DNA of 41,765 nucleotides from Acidimicrobiales bacterium (GTDB lineage: Bacteria > Actinomycetota > Acidimicrobiia > Acidimicrobiales > MedAcidi-G1): NCBI GenBank assembly GCA_030747595.1, contig JASLKK010000015.1, positions 1-41,765 on the forward strand, in the 5' to 3' direction. Below are positions 1 to 7,204 of this stretch, piece by piece; the stretch's first letter is position 1, and each line of letters begins with the position of its first letter. The position numbers and the translations under genes are program-made. The notes under the pieces are model-generated. The model was not told the origin of the DNA. It ran no database searches and was given only the letters and a program-made list of their open reading frames with translations.

Positions 1-1950
1 GGCGTTCCAGTTGCCCGACGTGAACGTCAACTGGGCCGTCGACACCGTCGCCTCACCGGTAACGGCCGAGACGGCCGACAGGGCCACGTCCGTGGACGGT
101 TGGGCGCCCAGCACCACGGTGAACGTCGCCGTGGAACCCGCCTCGGACACCGTCACCGAAGTCCCAGACAGAACGAAAGCGGCCGTGTCGTCATCAGAGG
201 TGGTCACCGACACGGTCGAATCGACCACCGCGTCGTACGCGTCATCCGACGACCCGTCGACGACGGCCACGGTCACCGCCGTCGTCTGGGTCCCGTCGAC
301 GGCACTGTCGTCGACACCGGTGACCGTAACGGTCTGCGCGGTGTCCCAGTTCGAGTTGGTGAACGTCAACTGGGTCGGCGACACCGTCGCCTCACCGGTG
401 TCAGCCGAGACGACCGACAGGACCACATCGGAGGACGGCTGGGCGTTCAACGCCACCGTGAACGAATCCGTCGACCCCGCCTCGGACACAGCGGTCGACC
501 CACCTGACAACGCCACCGTCACGCCGGCACCGGTAACGAGGTTGCCCGAAGAATCCAACTTCCACACGAACGCGTCGACCCCGCCGTTCAAGTTTGATTC
601 GGCGGTGCCCGCACCTATTAATTCGAGGGTGCCCGCACCCGGGTCGAAGTCGACCGCACCCTGATATCCGCCCGAGTGGAATGACCCGGCGGTGTACACG
701 TTGCCCGACGAGTCGACCGCCACCGAATGGCCATAATCGCCGGCGGGACCGCCCAAGCTCTTGGCCCACACGTAGTCGCCCGACGAGTCCAACTTCGAAA
801 CGAACGCGTCGTGACTGCCGTTCGAGGGGAGGCCGGCGGTGCCCGCACCCGGGTCGAAGTCGACCGTGCCGGAGGAGTAGTAGGTGGCGAAGCGACCGGT
901 GGTGTACACGTTGCCCGACGAGTCGACCGCCACCGATTCGGCCCAATCCGAATTGGGTTCGCCGAAGCTCTTGGCCCACACCAGGTCCCCGGACGAGTCC
1001 AACTTCGAAACGAATACGTCGGGGCCCTGGTACACCGTGCCAGCGGACACAATCACCGACGCGGTGAGGTTGGTAGTGCCCGCACCCGGGTCGAAGTCGA
1101 CCGTGTCTCGGAAGTATCCGGTGGTGTGCACGTTGCCCGACGAGTCGACCGCCACCGATTTGGCCGAATCCGATTCGGATCCGCCGAAGCTCTTGGCCCA
1201 CACCAGGTCCCCGGACGAGTCCAACTTCGAAACGAACACGTCGGAACTGCCGTTCGAGGTGAGGTTGGTAGTGCCCGCACCCGGGTCGAAGTCGACCGTG
1301 TCGTTGAAGTATCCGGCGGTGTACACGTTGCCCGACGAGTCGACCGCCACCGAATAGCCATAATCCGTGCCGGATCCGCCGAAGCTCTTGGCCCACACCA
1401 GGTCCCCGGACGAGTCCAACTTCGACACGAACACGTCGCCGTTGCCGTTATGGGTGACGTTGGTAGTGCCCGAACCCGGGTCGAGGTCGACTATGTGGTT
1501 TTCGTTGGCGTGCCCTTCGAAGCGACCGGTGATGTACACGTTGCCCGACGAGTCGACCGCCACCGAATAGCCATAGTCTTTGCCGATGCCGCCGAAGCTC
1601 TTGGCCCACACGTAGTTACCCGACGAATCCAACTTCGAAACGAACGCGTCAGAATGGCTGATGTTTTTCGCGGTGAGGTTGGCGGTGCCCGGTCCCGGGT
1701 CGAAGTCGACCGTGTCGTTGAAGTATCCGGTGGTGTACACGTTGCCCGACGAGTCGACCGCCACCGAATAGACAGCGTCCGCATCGATACCGGGGTAGCT
1801 GCTGAACACGGCGACCGCTCCGTTATCTGACGACCACGCACCGGCCGGTGGCCCAGACACCCACACCAGCGTCGAAGTGGCTAGAGCGAGTATCGCGACA
1901 AATGGCAGTACACGCCGGGTTGTAAAGGCGAAACGGGCAGGACGAGGCAT
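1..1950 (-). CDS. Secreted SBBP beta-propeller / Calx-beta repeat protein (C-terminus beyond window)
   Basis: A minus-strand frame is open from the ATG at 1950 to the window edge (650 codons seen, no stop). Residues 1-37 form a signal peptide: basic n-region, hydrophobic core around FVAILALATSTLVWV and an AGA-type cleavage region. Residues about 60-470 hold six tandem SBBP-type repeats (PF06739-like) of about 65-74 residues with the core SVAVDSSGNVYTTG, then VDFDPGAGT, then FVSKLDSSGDLVWAKSFGG. From about residue 475 there are two Calx-beta-like repeats 113 residues apart (VSEAGSTDSFTVAL, then VTVTGVDDSAVDG), the second incomplete. Such proteins are exported and usually surface-attached; the function here is unknown, and adhesion or Ca binding is inference. 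The plus strand and other frames also lack stops because of repeat composition, but only this frame gives a signal peptide and family repeats. Confidence 0.88.
   Translation of the reverse strand, partial: MPRPARFAFTTRRVLPFVAILALATSTLVWVSGPPAGAWSSDNGAVAVFSSYPGIDADAVYSVAVDSSGNVYTTGYFNDTVDFDPGPGTANLTAKNISHSDAFVSKLDSSGNYVWAKSFGGIGKDYGYSVAVDSSGNVYITGRFEGHANENHIVDLDPGSGTTNVTHNGNGDVFVSKLDSSGDLVWAKSFGGSGTDYGYSVAVDSSGNVYTAGYFNDTVDFDPGAGTTNLTSNGSSDVFVSKLDSSGDLVWAKSFGGSESDSAKSVAVDSSGNVHTTGYFRDTVDFDPGAGTTNLTASVIVSAGTVYQGPDVFVSKLDSSGDLVWAKSFGEPNSDWAESVAVDSSGNVYTTGRFATYYSSGTVDFDPGAGTAGLPSNGSHDAFVSKLDSSGDYVWAKSLGGPAGDYGHSVAVDSSGNVYTAGSFHSGGYQGAVDFDPGAGTLELIGAGTAESNLNGGVDAFVWKLDSSGNLVTGAGVTVALSGGSTAVSEAGSTDSFTVALNAQPSSDVVLSVVSADTGEATVSPTQLTFTNSNWDTAQTVTVTGVDDSAVDGTQTTAVTVAVVDGSSDDAYDAVVDSTVSVTTSDDDTAAFVLSGTSVTVSEAGSTATFTVVLGAQPSTDVALSAVSAVTGEATVSTAQLTFTSGNWNA
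28..437 (-). repeat. Two Calx-beta-coding direct repeats
   Basis: Segments 28-98 and 367-437 are near copies 339 bp (113 codons) apart. Both encode the SADTGEATVSPTQLTFT-type stretch of a Calx-beta-like module. Further copies probably lie beyond the left edge. Confidence 0.75.
600..1790 (-). repeat. Six tandem SBBP-coding repeats
   Basis: The strongly conserved core encoding AVDSSGNV begins at plus-strand positions 699, 909, 1131, 1326, 1539 and 1740. The spacings (210, 222, 195, 213, 201 bp) are all multiples of three. Near-identity at the nucleotide level points to recent duplication or homogenisation. The unit length and coding content rule out CRISPR. Confidence 0.9.
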
Positions 1951-1960
1951 GGCAGGCTAG

Positions 1961-1966
1961 AGCCTA
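1961..1966 (-). promoter_or_regulatory. Putative -10 element of the SBBP gene
   Basis: TAGGCT on the minus strand ends 10 nt before the ATG at 1950, so a transcript would have a 3-4 nt leader. It is similar to, but a few bases further than, the leaderless arrangement of other genes here. No -35 element is evident. Confidence 0.35.
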
Positions 1967-2011
1967 CGAAAGCCGCCTCATCCGCCCTACCAGTCGCTTG
2001 TCTTTGTGCCG

Positions 2012-2158
2012 ATGAACCGGGAACCTGGTGGTGAGTTCTGTGGTACGCCCCCCAGGAAACGCAAGAACTTCTGGAACTCCGAGTACGTGTATCACGAAGC
2101 CATCGAGGCGGTCACCGATCATGCGCTTGTTTTGGCAGGGCTGGTGGTCGGCTCGTAG
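2012..2158 (+). CDS. Possible small ORF, 48 aa, unrecognised
   Basis: ATG 2012 to TAG 2156-2158 encodes a 48-residue peptide with a basic patch (PPRKRKNFW) and a C-terminal hydrophobic stretch (ALVLAGLVVGS). There is no clear ribosome binding site, no recognised family, and third-position GC bias is only moderate. It could be a real small protein, a remnant of an older gene left between the SBBP gene and aroK, or chance. The 273-bp gap it lies in otherwise holds only the two flanking promoters. Confidence 0.2.
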   Translation: MNREPGGEFCGTPPRKRKNFWNSEYVYHEAIEAVTDHALVLAGLVVGS

Positions 2159-2211
2159 CTCTTATCTGTCACGCCGGCCAGAATCATCCCAGCCGCCGCG
2201 ACGGCCATCGC

Positions 2212-2217
2212 TAGCCT
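2212..2217 (+). promoter_or_regulatory. Leaderless -10 element of aroK
   Basis: TAGCCT is followed by 6 nt and then the aroK ATG at 2224, so the transcript should begin at or next to the start codon. No Shine-Dalgarno sequence or -35 box is visible. Confidence 0.6.
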
Positions 2218-2223
2218 GTTGCG

Positions 2224-2778
2224 ATGGACTCTGAGCCCACCGTGACGCCCCCCCGCCACCTGGCACTGGTCGGCCTGATGGGGGTCGGCAAGACGGCTGT
2301 CGGAGCCTCGGTGGCCTCTCGTCTGGGTTGCCGCCACGTAGACCTGGACCGAGCGGTAACTCAGTTGGCCGGACGCTCCATCGGTGTGATCTTCCACGAA
2401 GGCGGAGAGGAATCCTTCCGCGACCTGGAAGAGCAGGCCCTGGGCCTCCAGATGCAAGCCGTGGACCCCATCGTGTTGTCCACCGGTGGAGGCGTCCTGG
2501 GCCGGGAAACCAACCGGGCGGTCCTAGCCCGGGAGGCGACCGTGGTGTGGCTCCGGGCCACACCCGAGACGCTGGCCGCCCGGGTAGGCGACCCATCGAG
2601 CCGCCCCCTGCTAGCCGACAGTGACCCGGTCGAAGCACTGCGACGTCTGGCTTCCGAGCGGACCCCGGCCTATGAGACAGCTGCCGACGCGGTGATCGAC
2701 ACCGACGGGTTGGATGTCTCGATGGTCGGCACCCTCGTGGTGGACGCCTTGCCGGCCACCGACGGAGCTGTCCAATGA
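2224..2778 (+). CDS. aroK: Shikimate kinase
   Basis: Phosphorylates shikimate with ATP to shikimate 3-phosphate in the cytosolic chorismate pathway. 184 residues, normal for the family. The P-loop GLMGVGKT is at residues 17-24, the DLDRAV shikimate-binding segment follows at about 40, and STGGG marks the second substrate loop near residue 84. The ATG is fixed by a TAGCCT element 6 nt upstream (leaderless). aroC, usually just upstream in actinobacteria, is absent: the SBBP gene takes that place. The stop overlaps the aroB start as ATGA. Confidence 0.96.
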   Translation: MDSEPTVTPPRHLALVGLMGVGKTAVGASVASRLGCRHVDLDRAVTQLAGRSIGVIFHEGGEESFRDLEEQALGLQMQAVDPIVLSTGGGVLGRETNRAVLAREATVVWLRATPETLAARVGDPSSRPLLADSDPVEALRRLASERTPAYETAADAVIDTDGLDVSMVGTLVVDALPATDGAVQ

Positions 2779-3779
2779 TCCGCCTCGAGGTGACACTGCC
2801 CGAAGGCCGGTCCTACCCCGTGCTGGTCGGCCCGCAAGCAGCGGAGGAGCTGGCTTCGGTACTGCCATCCGGGGTCCAAAGGGTGGCCATTGTCACCCAG
2901 CCGGACATTCCCGTCGCCGTGGACCCGGGCGTAGACCACCGAATCTTTCCCATCCCGGACGGCGAGACCGCCAAAGCACTGTCCACCATCGAGGAACTCT
3001 GCCGGGCCTTCGCAACCTGGGGCCTGACCCGCGGCGACGCCATAGTCGGCGTAGGCGGAGGGGTGGTCACCGACGTGGCCGGCTTCGCCGCCGCCTCCTA
3101 CCACCGCGGCCTACCCGTGGTTCACGTCGCCACCACGCTGCTAGCCCAGATCGACGCAGCGATCGGCGGCAAGACCGGCGTCAACCTCCCGGAAGGAAAG
3201 AACCTGATCGGCGCCTTCTGGCAACCGGCAGCCGTGCTGTGCGACACATCCACCCTGGACACCCTGCCCGCACGCGAGATGCGCTGCGGTCTGGGCGAAA
3301 TGGCCAAGTACCACTTCCTCGGAGGCGACGACCTAGCCGACCTGGCCTTCGACCAGCGGGTGGCCCGCTGCGTGGAAATCAAAGCCGACATAGTGGTCGC
3401 CGACGAGCGAGAAGCCGGACGAAGAGCCGTCTTGAACTACGGCCACACCCTCGCCCACGCCATCGAAACCACCGGCCACTACGACCTCCGCCACGGCGAA
3501 GCGGTAGCCATCGGCCTGGTCTATGCCGCCGAACTAAGCCAAGCCCTCGAACGAATCGACAGCGACCGGGTAGCCGAGCACCGAAAGATCGTGGACGGCT
3601 ACGGCCTTCCCATTTCGCTACCCGAAGGCGCCGAGACCGACGACCTTATGGCCGCCATGGCCCGCGACAAGAAAGCCGTCGACGGCCTGACCTTCGCCCT
3701 GGACGGCCCAACAGGCATCGAGGTGGTAGCCAACATCGACCCGGGCCTCGTACGCGACACCCTCGACGCCGTCCGATGA
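2775..3779 (+). CDS. aroB: 3-dehydroquinate synthase
   Basis: Converts DAHP to 3-dehydroquinate, NAD- and metal-dependent. 334 residues, slightly shorter than typical (about 360) because the N-terminus is compact. Visible motifs: GGGVVTD at 94-100 (nucleotide binding), GGKTGVN from 131, and metal ligands Glu175 (GLGEMAKY), His224 (NYGHTLAH) and His240 (RHGEAVAIG). It overlaps aroK by 4 nt, so the two are translationally coupled. Its own stop opens a bridge mini-ORF leading into aroQ. Confidence 0.97.
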   Translation: MIRLEVTLPEGRSYPVLVGPQAAEELASVLPSGVQRVAIVTQPDIPVAVDPGVDHRIFPIPDGETAKALSTIEELCRAFATWGLTRGDAIVGVGGGVVTDVAGFAAASYHRGLPVVHVATTLLAQIDAAIGGKTGVNLPEGKNLIGAFWQPAAVLCDTSTLDTLPAREMRCGLGEMAKYHFLGGDDLADLAFDQRVARCVEIKADIVVADEREAGRRAVLNYGHTLAHAIETTGHYDLRHGEAVAIGLVYAAELSQALERIDSDRVAEHRKIVDGYGLPISLPEGAETDDLMAAMARDKKAVDGLTFALDGPTGIEVVANIDPGLVRDTLDAVR

Positions 3780-3832
3780 GCAACAACCGGCGACCGGACC
3801 AGGCCGCCGTCGTGGGAAGATGTCGACTATGA
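3776..3832 (+). CDS. Bridge mini-ORF between aroB and aroQ, 18 aa
   Basis: The ATG at 3776 overlaps the aroB TGA (ATGA), runs 18 codons (MSNNRRPDQAAVVGRCRL) and stops with a TGA at 3830-3832 that overlaps the aroQ ATG at 3829 (again ATGA). It exactly fills the gap and would let ribosomes pass from aroB to aroQ by two termination-reinitiation steps. The peptide itself is probably irrelevant. Translation is inferred. Confidence 0.45.
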   Translation: MSNNRRPDQAAVVGRCRL

Positions 3833-4272
3833 GCGACCGCATCGTGCTCCTCCTGTCGGGACCCAACCTGAACCTGCTGGGCGAACGGGAGCCGGACATC
3901 TACGGATCAGCCACCCTGGACGACCACGTGGCCGACGCCACGGCAGCCGCCACCGCCCACGGACTGGTCCTGGAACACGTCCAGTCCAACCACGAAGGCG
4001 AACTGGTGGACGCCATCCACGATGCCCGACGACGCTGTGCCGGCATCGTCGTCAACCCGGGGGCCTTCACCCACTACGCGTGGGCCATACACGACGCCCT
4101 GGCGGCCTTCGACGGCCCAATCGTGGAACTCCACCTCTCCAACCCGGCAGCCCGCGAACCATGGCGCCACACGTCGGTGGTAGCCCCGGTGGCCGCCGGA
4201 ACTATTGCCGGCTTCGGAGCTGTCGGCTACCGGATGGCAGTCGAGGCGGTAGCCGACCTCCTAGACAGGTGA
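3829..4272 (+). CDS. aroQ: 3-dehydroquinate dehydratase, type II
   Basis: Dehydrates 3-dehydroquinate to 3-dehydroshikimate. 147 residues. GPNLNLLGEREPDIYG at 11-26 contains the catalytic Tyr25 and loop Arg20; NPGAFTHY at 76-83 and His102 in ELHLSN complete the type II active site. Start choice: an ATG at 3820 is also in frame, but GGGAAG at 3814-3819 would touch it, whereas it lies 9 nt before the ATG at 3829; the bridge ORF ending at 3832 supports 3829 too. The stop overlaps the next start as GTGA. Confidence 0.96.
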   Translation: MSDRIVLLLSGPNLNLLGEREPDIYGSATLDDHVADATAAATAHGLVLEHVQSNHEGELVDAIHDARRRCAGIVVNPGAFTHYAWAIHDALAAFDGPIVELHLSNPAAREPWRHTSVVAPVAAGTIAGFGAVGYRMAVEAVADLLDR

Positions 4273-5372
4273 CCAACGGAACCGTCGACGGGTTGCCGCC
4301 GCTAGCCGTAGCCGATCGACTTGACGCCCTACGCGCCCTGTTCGACGACGCCGGGGTCGACGCCCTGCTGGTCACCGGAACCACCAATGTCCGCTACCTG
4401 ACCGGCTTCACGGGCTCCGCAGGAAACCTGTGGGTCGACGACCGGCAAGCCGTACTGATCACCGACGGGCGATACAGCCAACAGGCTCCAACCCAGATAG
4501 CCGATGCAGGCACGCCAGTCGACGTCGAAGTACCCGCAAGCAGCGACCAGTCACCGGTCACCGCCCTGGCCGCCGGATCAACCCGGATTGGCCTGGAAGC
4601 CCGATCGGTCACATGGTCCGAACAACAGCGCCTAGCCAAACTGCTGGACGACGACCCGGTAGCCACCGACGGCCTCGTCGAGGCACTGCGAGAAGTCAAG
4701 GACGACGGCGAAGTAGCACGAATCGCCACCGCGGCAGCCATCGCCGACCGGGCATTTGCCGAAGTGCAACCAACCATGGTCGCCGGAACCACAGAGGCCG
4801 ACCTGGCCCTGGCCCTCGACCACGCCATGCGGACCGGCGGCGCGTCGGACCGAGCGTTCGAGACAATCGTGGCCGCTGGCCCCAACAGCGCCCTGCCCCA
4901 CGCCCGACCCGGCTTCCGACCATTGGCCGACGGAGACCTGGTGGTATGCGACTTTGGGGCGGTGTACGACGGCTACCGATCCGACATGACCCGCTCCTTC
5001 CGGGTTGGAGGGTCGGGCTCCGGCCAGGAAGCCAACCTGCTGTCCGCCGTCCTAGACGCCCAAGAAGCCGGACTGGCCCTGGTGGCCGACGGCGTGCCGC
5101 TAGCCGAGATAGATCGGGCGTGTCGTGACATCCTCGTGGAGGCAGGTCTAGGGGAGGCCTTCTCGCACGGAACGGGCCATGGCGTAGGCCTCGACATCCA
5201 CGAGGGCCCGGCCGTGGCCTCCACAGCCAGCGGTAGCCTCAGGGCCGGACAGGTGGTCACCGTTGAACCCGGGGCCTACGTCGCCGGGATTGGCGGCGTG
5301 CGCTGGGAGGACACGGTGCTGGTCACCAGCGACGGCCACCGTCCACTCACCGGTTACCCGAAGATCCTCTGA
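4269..5372 (+). CDS. pepQ: Xaa-Pro aminopeptidase (M24B family)
   Basis: Cytosolic metallopeptidase removing residues N-terminal to proline, from the family sitting before efp in many bacteria. 367 residues from a GTG at 4269 that overlaps the aroQ stop. The N-terminal creatinase-like domain (about 12-140) contains TNVRYLTGFTGS; the C-terminal pita-bread domain carries metal ligands Asp228 (CDFG), Asp239 (SDMTR), His304 (GTGHGVG), Glu333 (TVEPG) and Glu347 (WEDT). The frame stays open upstream inside aroQ, but that part is not family-like. pepP versus pepQ naming is not settled by sequence. Confidence 0.93.
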   Translation: MTNGTVDGLPPLAVADRLDALRALFDDAGVDALLVTGTTNVRYLTGFTGSAGNLWVDDRQAVLITDGRYSQQAPTQIADAGTPVDVEVPASSDQSPVTALAAGSTRIGLEARSVTWSEQQRLAKLLDDDPVATDGLVEALREVKDDGEVARIATAAAIADRAFAEVQPTMVAGTTEADLALALDHAMRTGGASDRAFETIVAAGPNSALPHARPGFRPLADGDLVVCDFGAVYDGYRSDMTRSFRVGGSGSGQEANLLSAVLDAQEAGLALVADGVPLAEIDRACRDILVEAGLGEAFSHGTGHGVGLDIHEGPAVASTASGSLRAGQVVTVEPGAYVAGIGGVRWEDTVLVTSDGHRPLTGYPKIL

Positions 5373-5412
5373 TCCACCGATCGAGTCCGCTGCCCCCGAG
5401 TCCGGAGCGACC

Positions 5413-5976
5413 ATGCCCACAATCACCACCAATGACCTGAAAAACGGGATGACCCTCGAGATCGAGGCCGACCTCGTTCAGGTGGTCGAGTTCCAGCACG
5501 TGAAACCGGGCAAGGGTCACGCCTTCGTCCGCACGACGTTGCGAAACGTCCGTACCGGGTCGGTGGTGGATCGCACCTTCCGGGCCGGCGAGAAAGTGCA
5601 ACGGGCCATGATTGACAAGCGGTCGATGCAGTTCCTGTACCGAGACGGCGCCGACTATGTCTTCATGGACGACCAGACCTACGACCAGATGCAGGTCGCA
5701 CCGTCGACCCTCGGTGACGCGTCGAACTACATCGTGGAGCAGGCCACGGCAATCATCCTGCTGTTCGGCGAGGAGGTCATCGGTGTGGAACTCCCGGCAT
5801 CGGTCGACCTGGACATCACCGAGACCGAACCTGGCCTTCAGGGCGACCGGGTGTCCGGAGCCCGTAAGCCGGCGACCCTGGAAACCGGGCTGACCGTTCA
5901 GGTGCCGTTGTTCATCGAAAACGGTGAGCGCGTCAAAGTCGATACCCGTTCGGGCGAGTACCTCAGCCGGGCCTGA
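5413..5976 (+). CDS. efp: Elongation factor P
   Basis: Binds between the P and E sites and relieves ribosome stalling at polyproline. 187 residues, the standard length with three beta-barrel domains. The tip loop KPGKGHAFVR carries Lys34, the position that contacts the P-site tRNA; His replaces the more usual Gly or Pro after PGKG. The ATG at 5413 is preceded by GGAG at 5404-5407; the frame is open further upstream, but conserved sequence begins at this ATG (MPTITTNDLKNGM). It lies between pepQ and nusB as in other actinobacteria. Confidence 0.97.
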   Translation: MPTITTNDLKNGMTLEIEADLVQVVEFQHVKPGKGHAFVRTTLRNVRTGSVVDRTFRAGEKVQRAMIDKRSMQFLYRDGADYVFMDDQTYDQMQVAPSTLGDASNYIVEQATAIILLFGEEVIGVELPASVDLDITETEPGLQGDRVSGARKPATLETGLTVQVPLFIENGERVKVDTRSGEYLSRA

Positions 5977-6017
5977 GACTGCTGAACAACGAGTCGAGCA
6001 GAGGGAATAGGCGAACA

Positions 6018-6473
6018 GTGGCAGCGGATCCCGTCGACGCAATCGGATCGCGCCGAGAAGCCCGCGAGACCGCCCTGGGCGTGCTCTACGCCGCTGAGGC
6101 GCAGGGCCGCGACCTACTCGAGGTGCTGGCCGACCGGCCGGTGGCCCCGTCGGAGTACGCCGTAGAGATCGTGCAAGGGGTGGCTGCCACACTCGACGAG
6201 CTCGATGTGCTAATCGGACGTCACGCGGAAGGCTGGCGGACCGACCGGATGCCGGCCGTGGACCGGGCGCTCCTGCGGATGGCCGTCTACGAGTTGTGCC
6301 ACCGTGCCGACGTTCCCACGTCAGCCGTGTTGTCCGAAGTGGTGGACCTAGCGGGCGACTACTCGACAGATCGCTCGTCGCGTTTCGTGAACGGTGTCGT
6401 CTCGGCGGTAGCTGCCGTGGCCCGTCCCGAAACCCGTTCCAAAGTTGGTTCCGAGTCGGACGACGCGACATGA
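6018..6473 (+). CDS. nusB: Transcription antitermination / rRNA processing factor NusB
   Basis: All-helical RNA-binding protein that binds boxA RNA with NusE (S10) in rRNA antitermination complexes. 151 residues from a GTG at 6018; AGGGA lies 11 nt upstream. Family signatures are SRREARETALGVLYAAEAQ at the N-terminus, RMPAVDRALLRMAVYEL in the middle and SSRFVNGVVSAVA near the end. The stop overlaps a 6-codon bridge ORF that leads into the acetyltransferase. Confidence 0.95.
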   Translation: MAADPVDAIGSRREARETALGVLYAAEAQGRDLLEVLADRPVAPSEYAVEIVQGVAATLDELDVLIGRHAEGWRTDRMPAVDRALLRMAVYELCHRADVPTSAVLSEVVDLAGDYSTDRSSRFVNGVVSAVAAVARPETRSKVGSESDDAT

Positions 6474-6490
6474 CCGACACTCAGGTGTGA
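6470..6490 (+). CDS. Bridge mini-ORF between nusB and the GNAT gene, 6 aa
   Basis: ATGA at 6470-6473 overlaps the nusB stop. MTDTQV follows, and the TGA at 6488-6490 overlaps the GTG start of the next gene (GTGA at 6487-6490). The 13-nt gap is thus filled by a start-stop relay. Translation is inferred from geometry only. Confidence 0.45.
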   Translation: MTDTQV

Positions 6491-7125
6491 CCGGGAGACA
6501 TCGACTAGCCGTCCCCGATCCACCGCTGGTGGTCGACGGCCTGGAGTTGCGGCGGTGGGCGATTGGTGATCGGGACGACCTAGTTGAGGCCTGGGCAGAT
6601 CCGGAGGTTCGACGTTGGACCGCCGTTCCCGACGACGTCGATTCGGATGTCGCGGCACGGTGGATAGCCGGCGAGGAACGGCGCCGAGAAGCTGGCCTGG
6701 CACTGGACCTGGTCGGTGTGGCGGTCAACGACGGCCGGTTACTCGGAGAGGTGGGACTCTCGGCCTTCGATATGCAGCGCGGCGCGGCCCGAATCGGTTG
6801 GTGGGTGGCGGCTTCTGAACGCGGACGGGGAGTGGCCACGTCGATGGTCAGGGTGTTGACCGCCTGGGCCCATGCCGGACCGCTCGCCCTGCGTGCCGTA
6901 GTAGCCGAAGTGGACCCGGCGAACCCGGCGTCCGCTGCCGTGGCACGTGCAGCCGGATTCAGGCTTCTCTCATCAAGCCCCGAGGCCCCCATGACCACCG
7001 ACGCTGCCCCACCACGGTTGGTGTTCGCGTCGGTCAGACCTGACTCCGAACCCGTCACTGGAATAGAGGGCCCTGTGGTCCGAGCCTCTGAAGACCTGAC
7101 CTCTGAAGATCGGCCGGACGCGTGA
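6487..7125 (+). CDS. GNAT-family N-acetyltransferase (RimJ/RimL-like)
   Basis: 212 residues from the GTG at 6487. The N-terminal LVVDGLELRRWAIGDRDDL strand-helix, WAD-PEVRRWT segment and acetyl-CoA loop ERGRGVATSMV (R-G-x-G-x-A type) are typical of acetyltransferases of the RimJ/RimL group; VDPANPASAAVARAAGF matches the C-terminal NxxSxxvlekaGF motif. The substrate (ribosomal protein N-terminus, other protein or small molecule) cannot be told. The last 45 residues are acidic and unconserved-looking. It sits between nusB and pyrR, where mycobacteria do not have such a gene. Confidence 0.85.
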   Translation: MTGRHRLAVPDPPLVVDGLELRRWAIGDRDDLVEAWADPEVRRWTAVPDDVDSDVAARWIAGEERRREAGLALDLVGVAVNDGRLLGEVGLSAFDMQRGAARIGWWVAASERGRGVATSMVRVLTAWAHAGPLALRAVVAEVDPANPASAAVARAAGFRLLSSSPEAPMTTDAAPPRLVFASVRPDSEPVTGIEGPVVRASEDLTSEDRPDA

Positions 7126-7139
7126 CATCGACGCGCGTG

Positions 7140-7145
7140 TAGGAT
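7140..7145 (+). promoter_or_regulatory. Putative -10 element of the pyr operon
   Basis: TAGGAT 15 nt after the GNAT stop would place the transcript start near 7152, immediately before the PyrR-binding hairpin. This gives a leader of about 50 nt to the pyrR ATG. No -35 element is recognisable. Confidence 0.4.
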
Positions 7146-7155
7146 CCCCACTCGA

Positions 7156-7186
7156 CCGTGAAGCGGGTCCCGAGAGGCCCGTACGG
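7156..7186 (+). promoter_or_regulatory. PyrR-binding RNA hairpin of the pyr leader
   Basis: Lower stem CCGT (7156-7159) with ACGG (7183-7186); purine bulge GAAG (7160-7163); upper stem CGGG (7164-7167) with CCCG (7178-7181); then T, and CC with GG enclosing a loop. C7170 to A7175 reads CCGAGA, an exact fit to the known PyrR hexaloop consensus CNGNGA inside UCC-loop-GG. The element ends 5 nt before AGGAG (7191-7195), the Shine-Dalgarno of pyrR, so UMP-loaded PyrR bound here should block ribosome entry. Confidence 0.8.
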
Positions 7187-7204
7187 ATCGAGGAGATGAG
7201 GCCG

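Noticed and set aside
600-1790. Regularly spaced repeats as a possible CRISPR array
   Set aside because: Units are about 200 bp, in frame, and encode SBBP repeats; spacers are not unique sequence.
11-1830. Long plus-strand open frames opposite the SBBP gene, and other minus-strand frames of 100-330 codons
   Set aside because: They mirror the repeat composition of the real minus-strand gene; none has a signal peptide, family match or binding site.
2072-2185. Minus-strand 29-residue frame (MAVAAAGMILAGVTDK...) as a small lipoprotein
   Set aside because: No lipobox cysteine and no binding site; it overlaps the aroK promoter.
5347-6480. 377-codon minus-strand open frame opposite efp and nusB
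   Set aside because: Arg/Pro-rich antisense shadow of two well-identified genes; no family features.
7122-7142. GTGA-overlapping mini-ORF (VTSTRV) after the GNAT gene as a bridge ORF
   Set aside because: It ends at a TAG inside the putative pyr promoter and does not meet a downstream start, so the relay geometry is absent.
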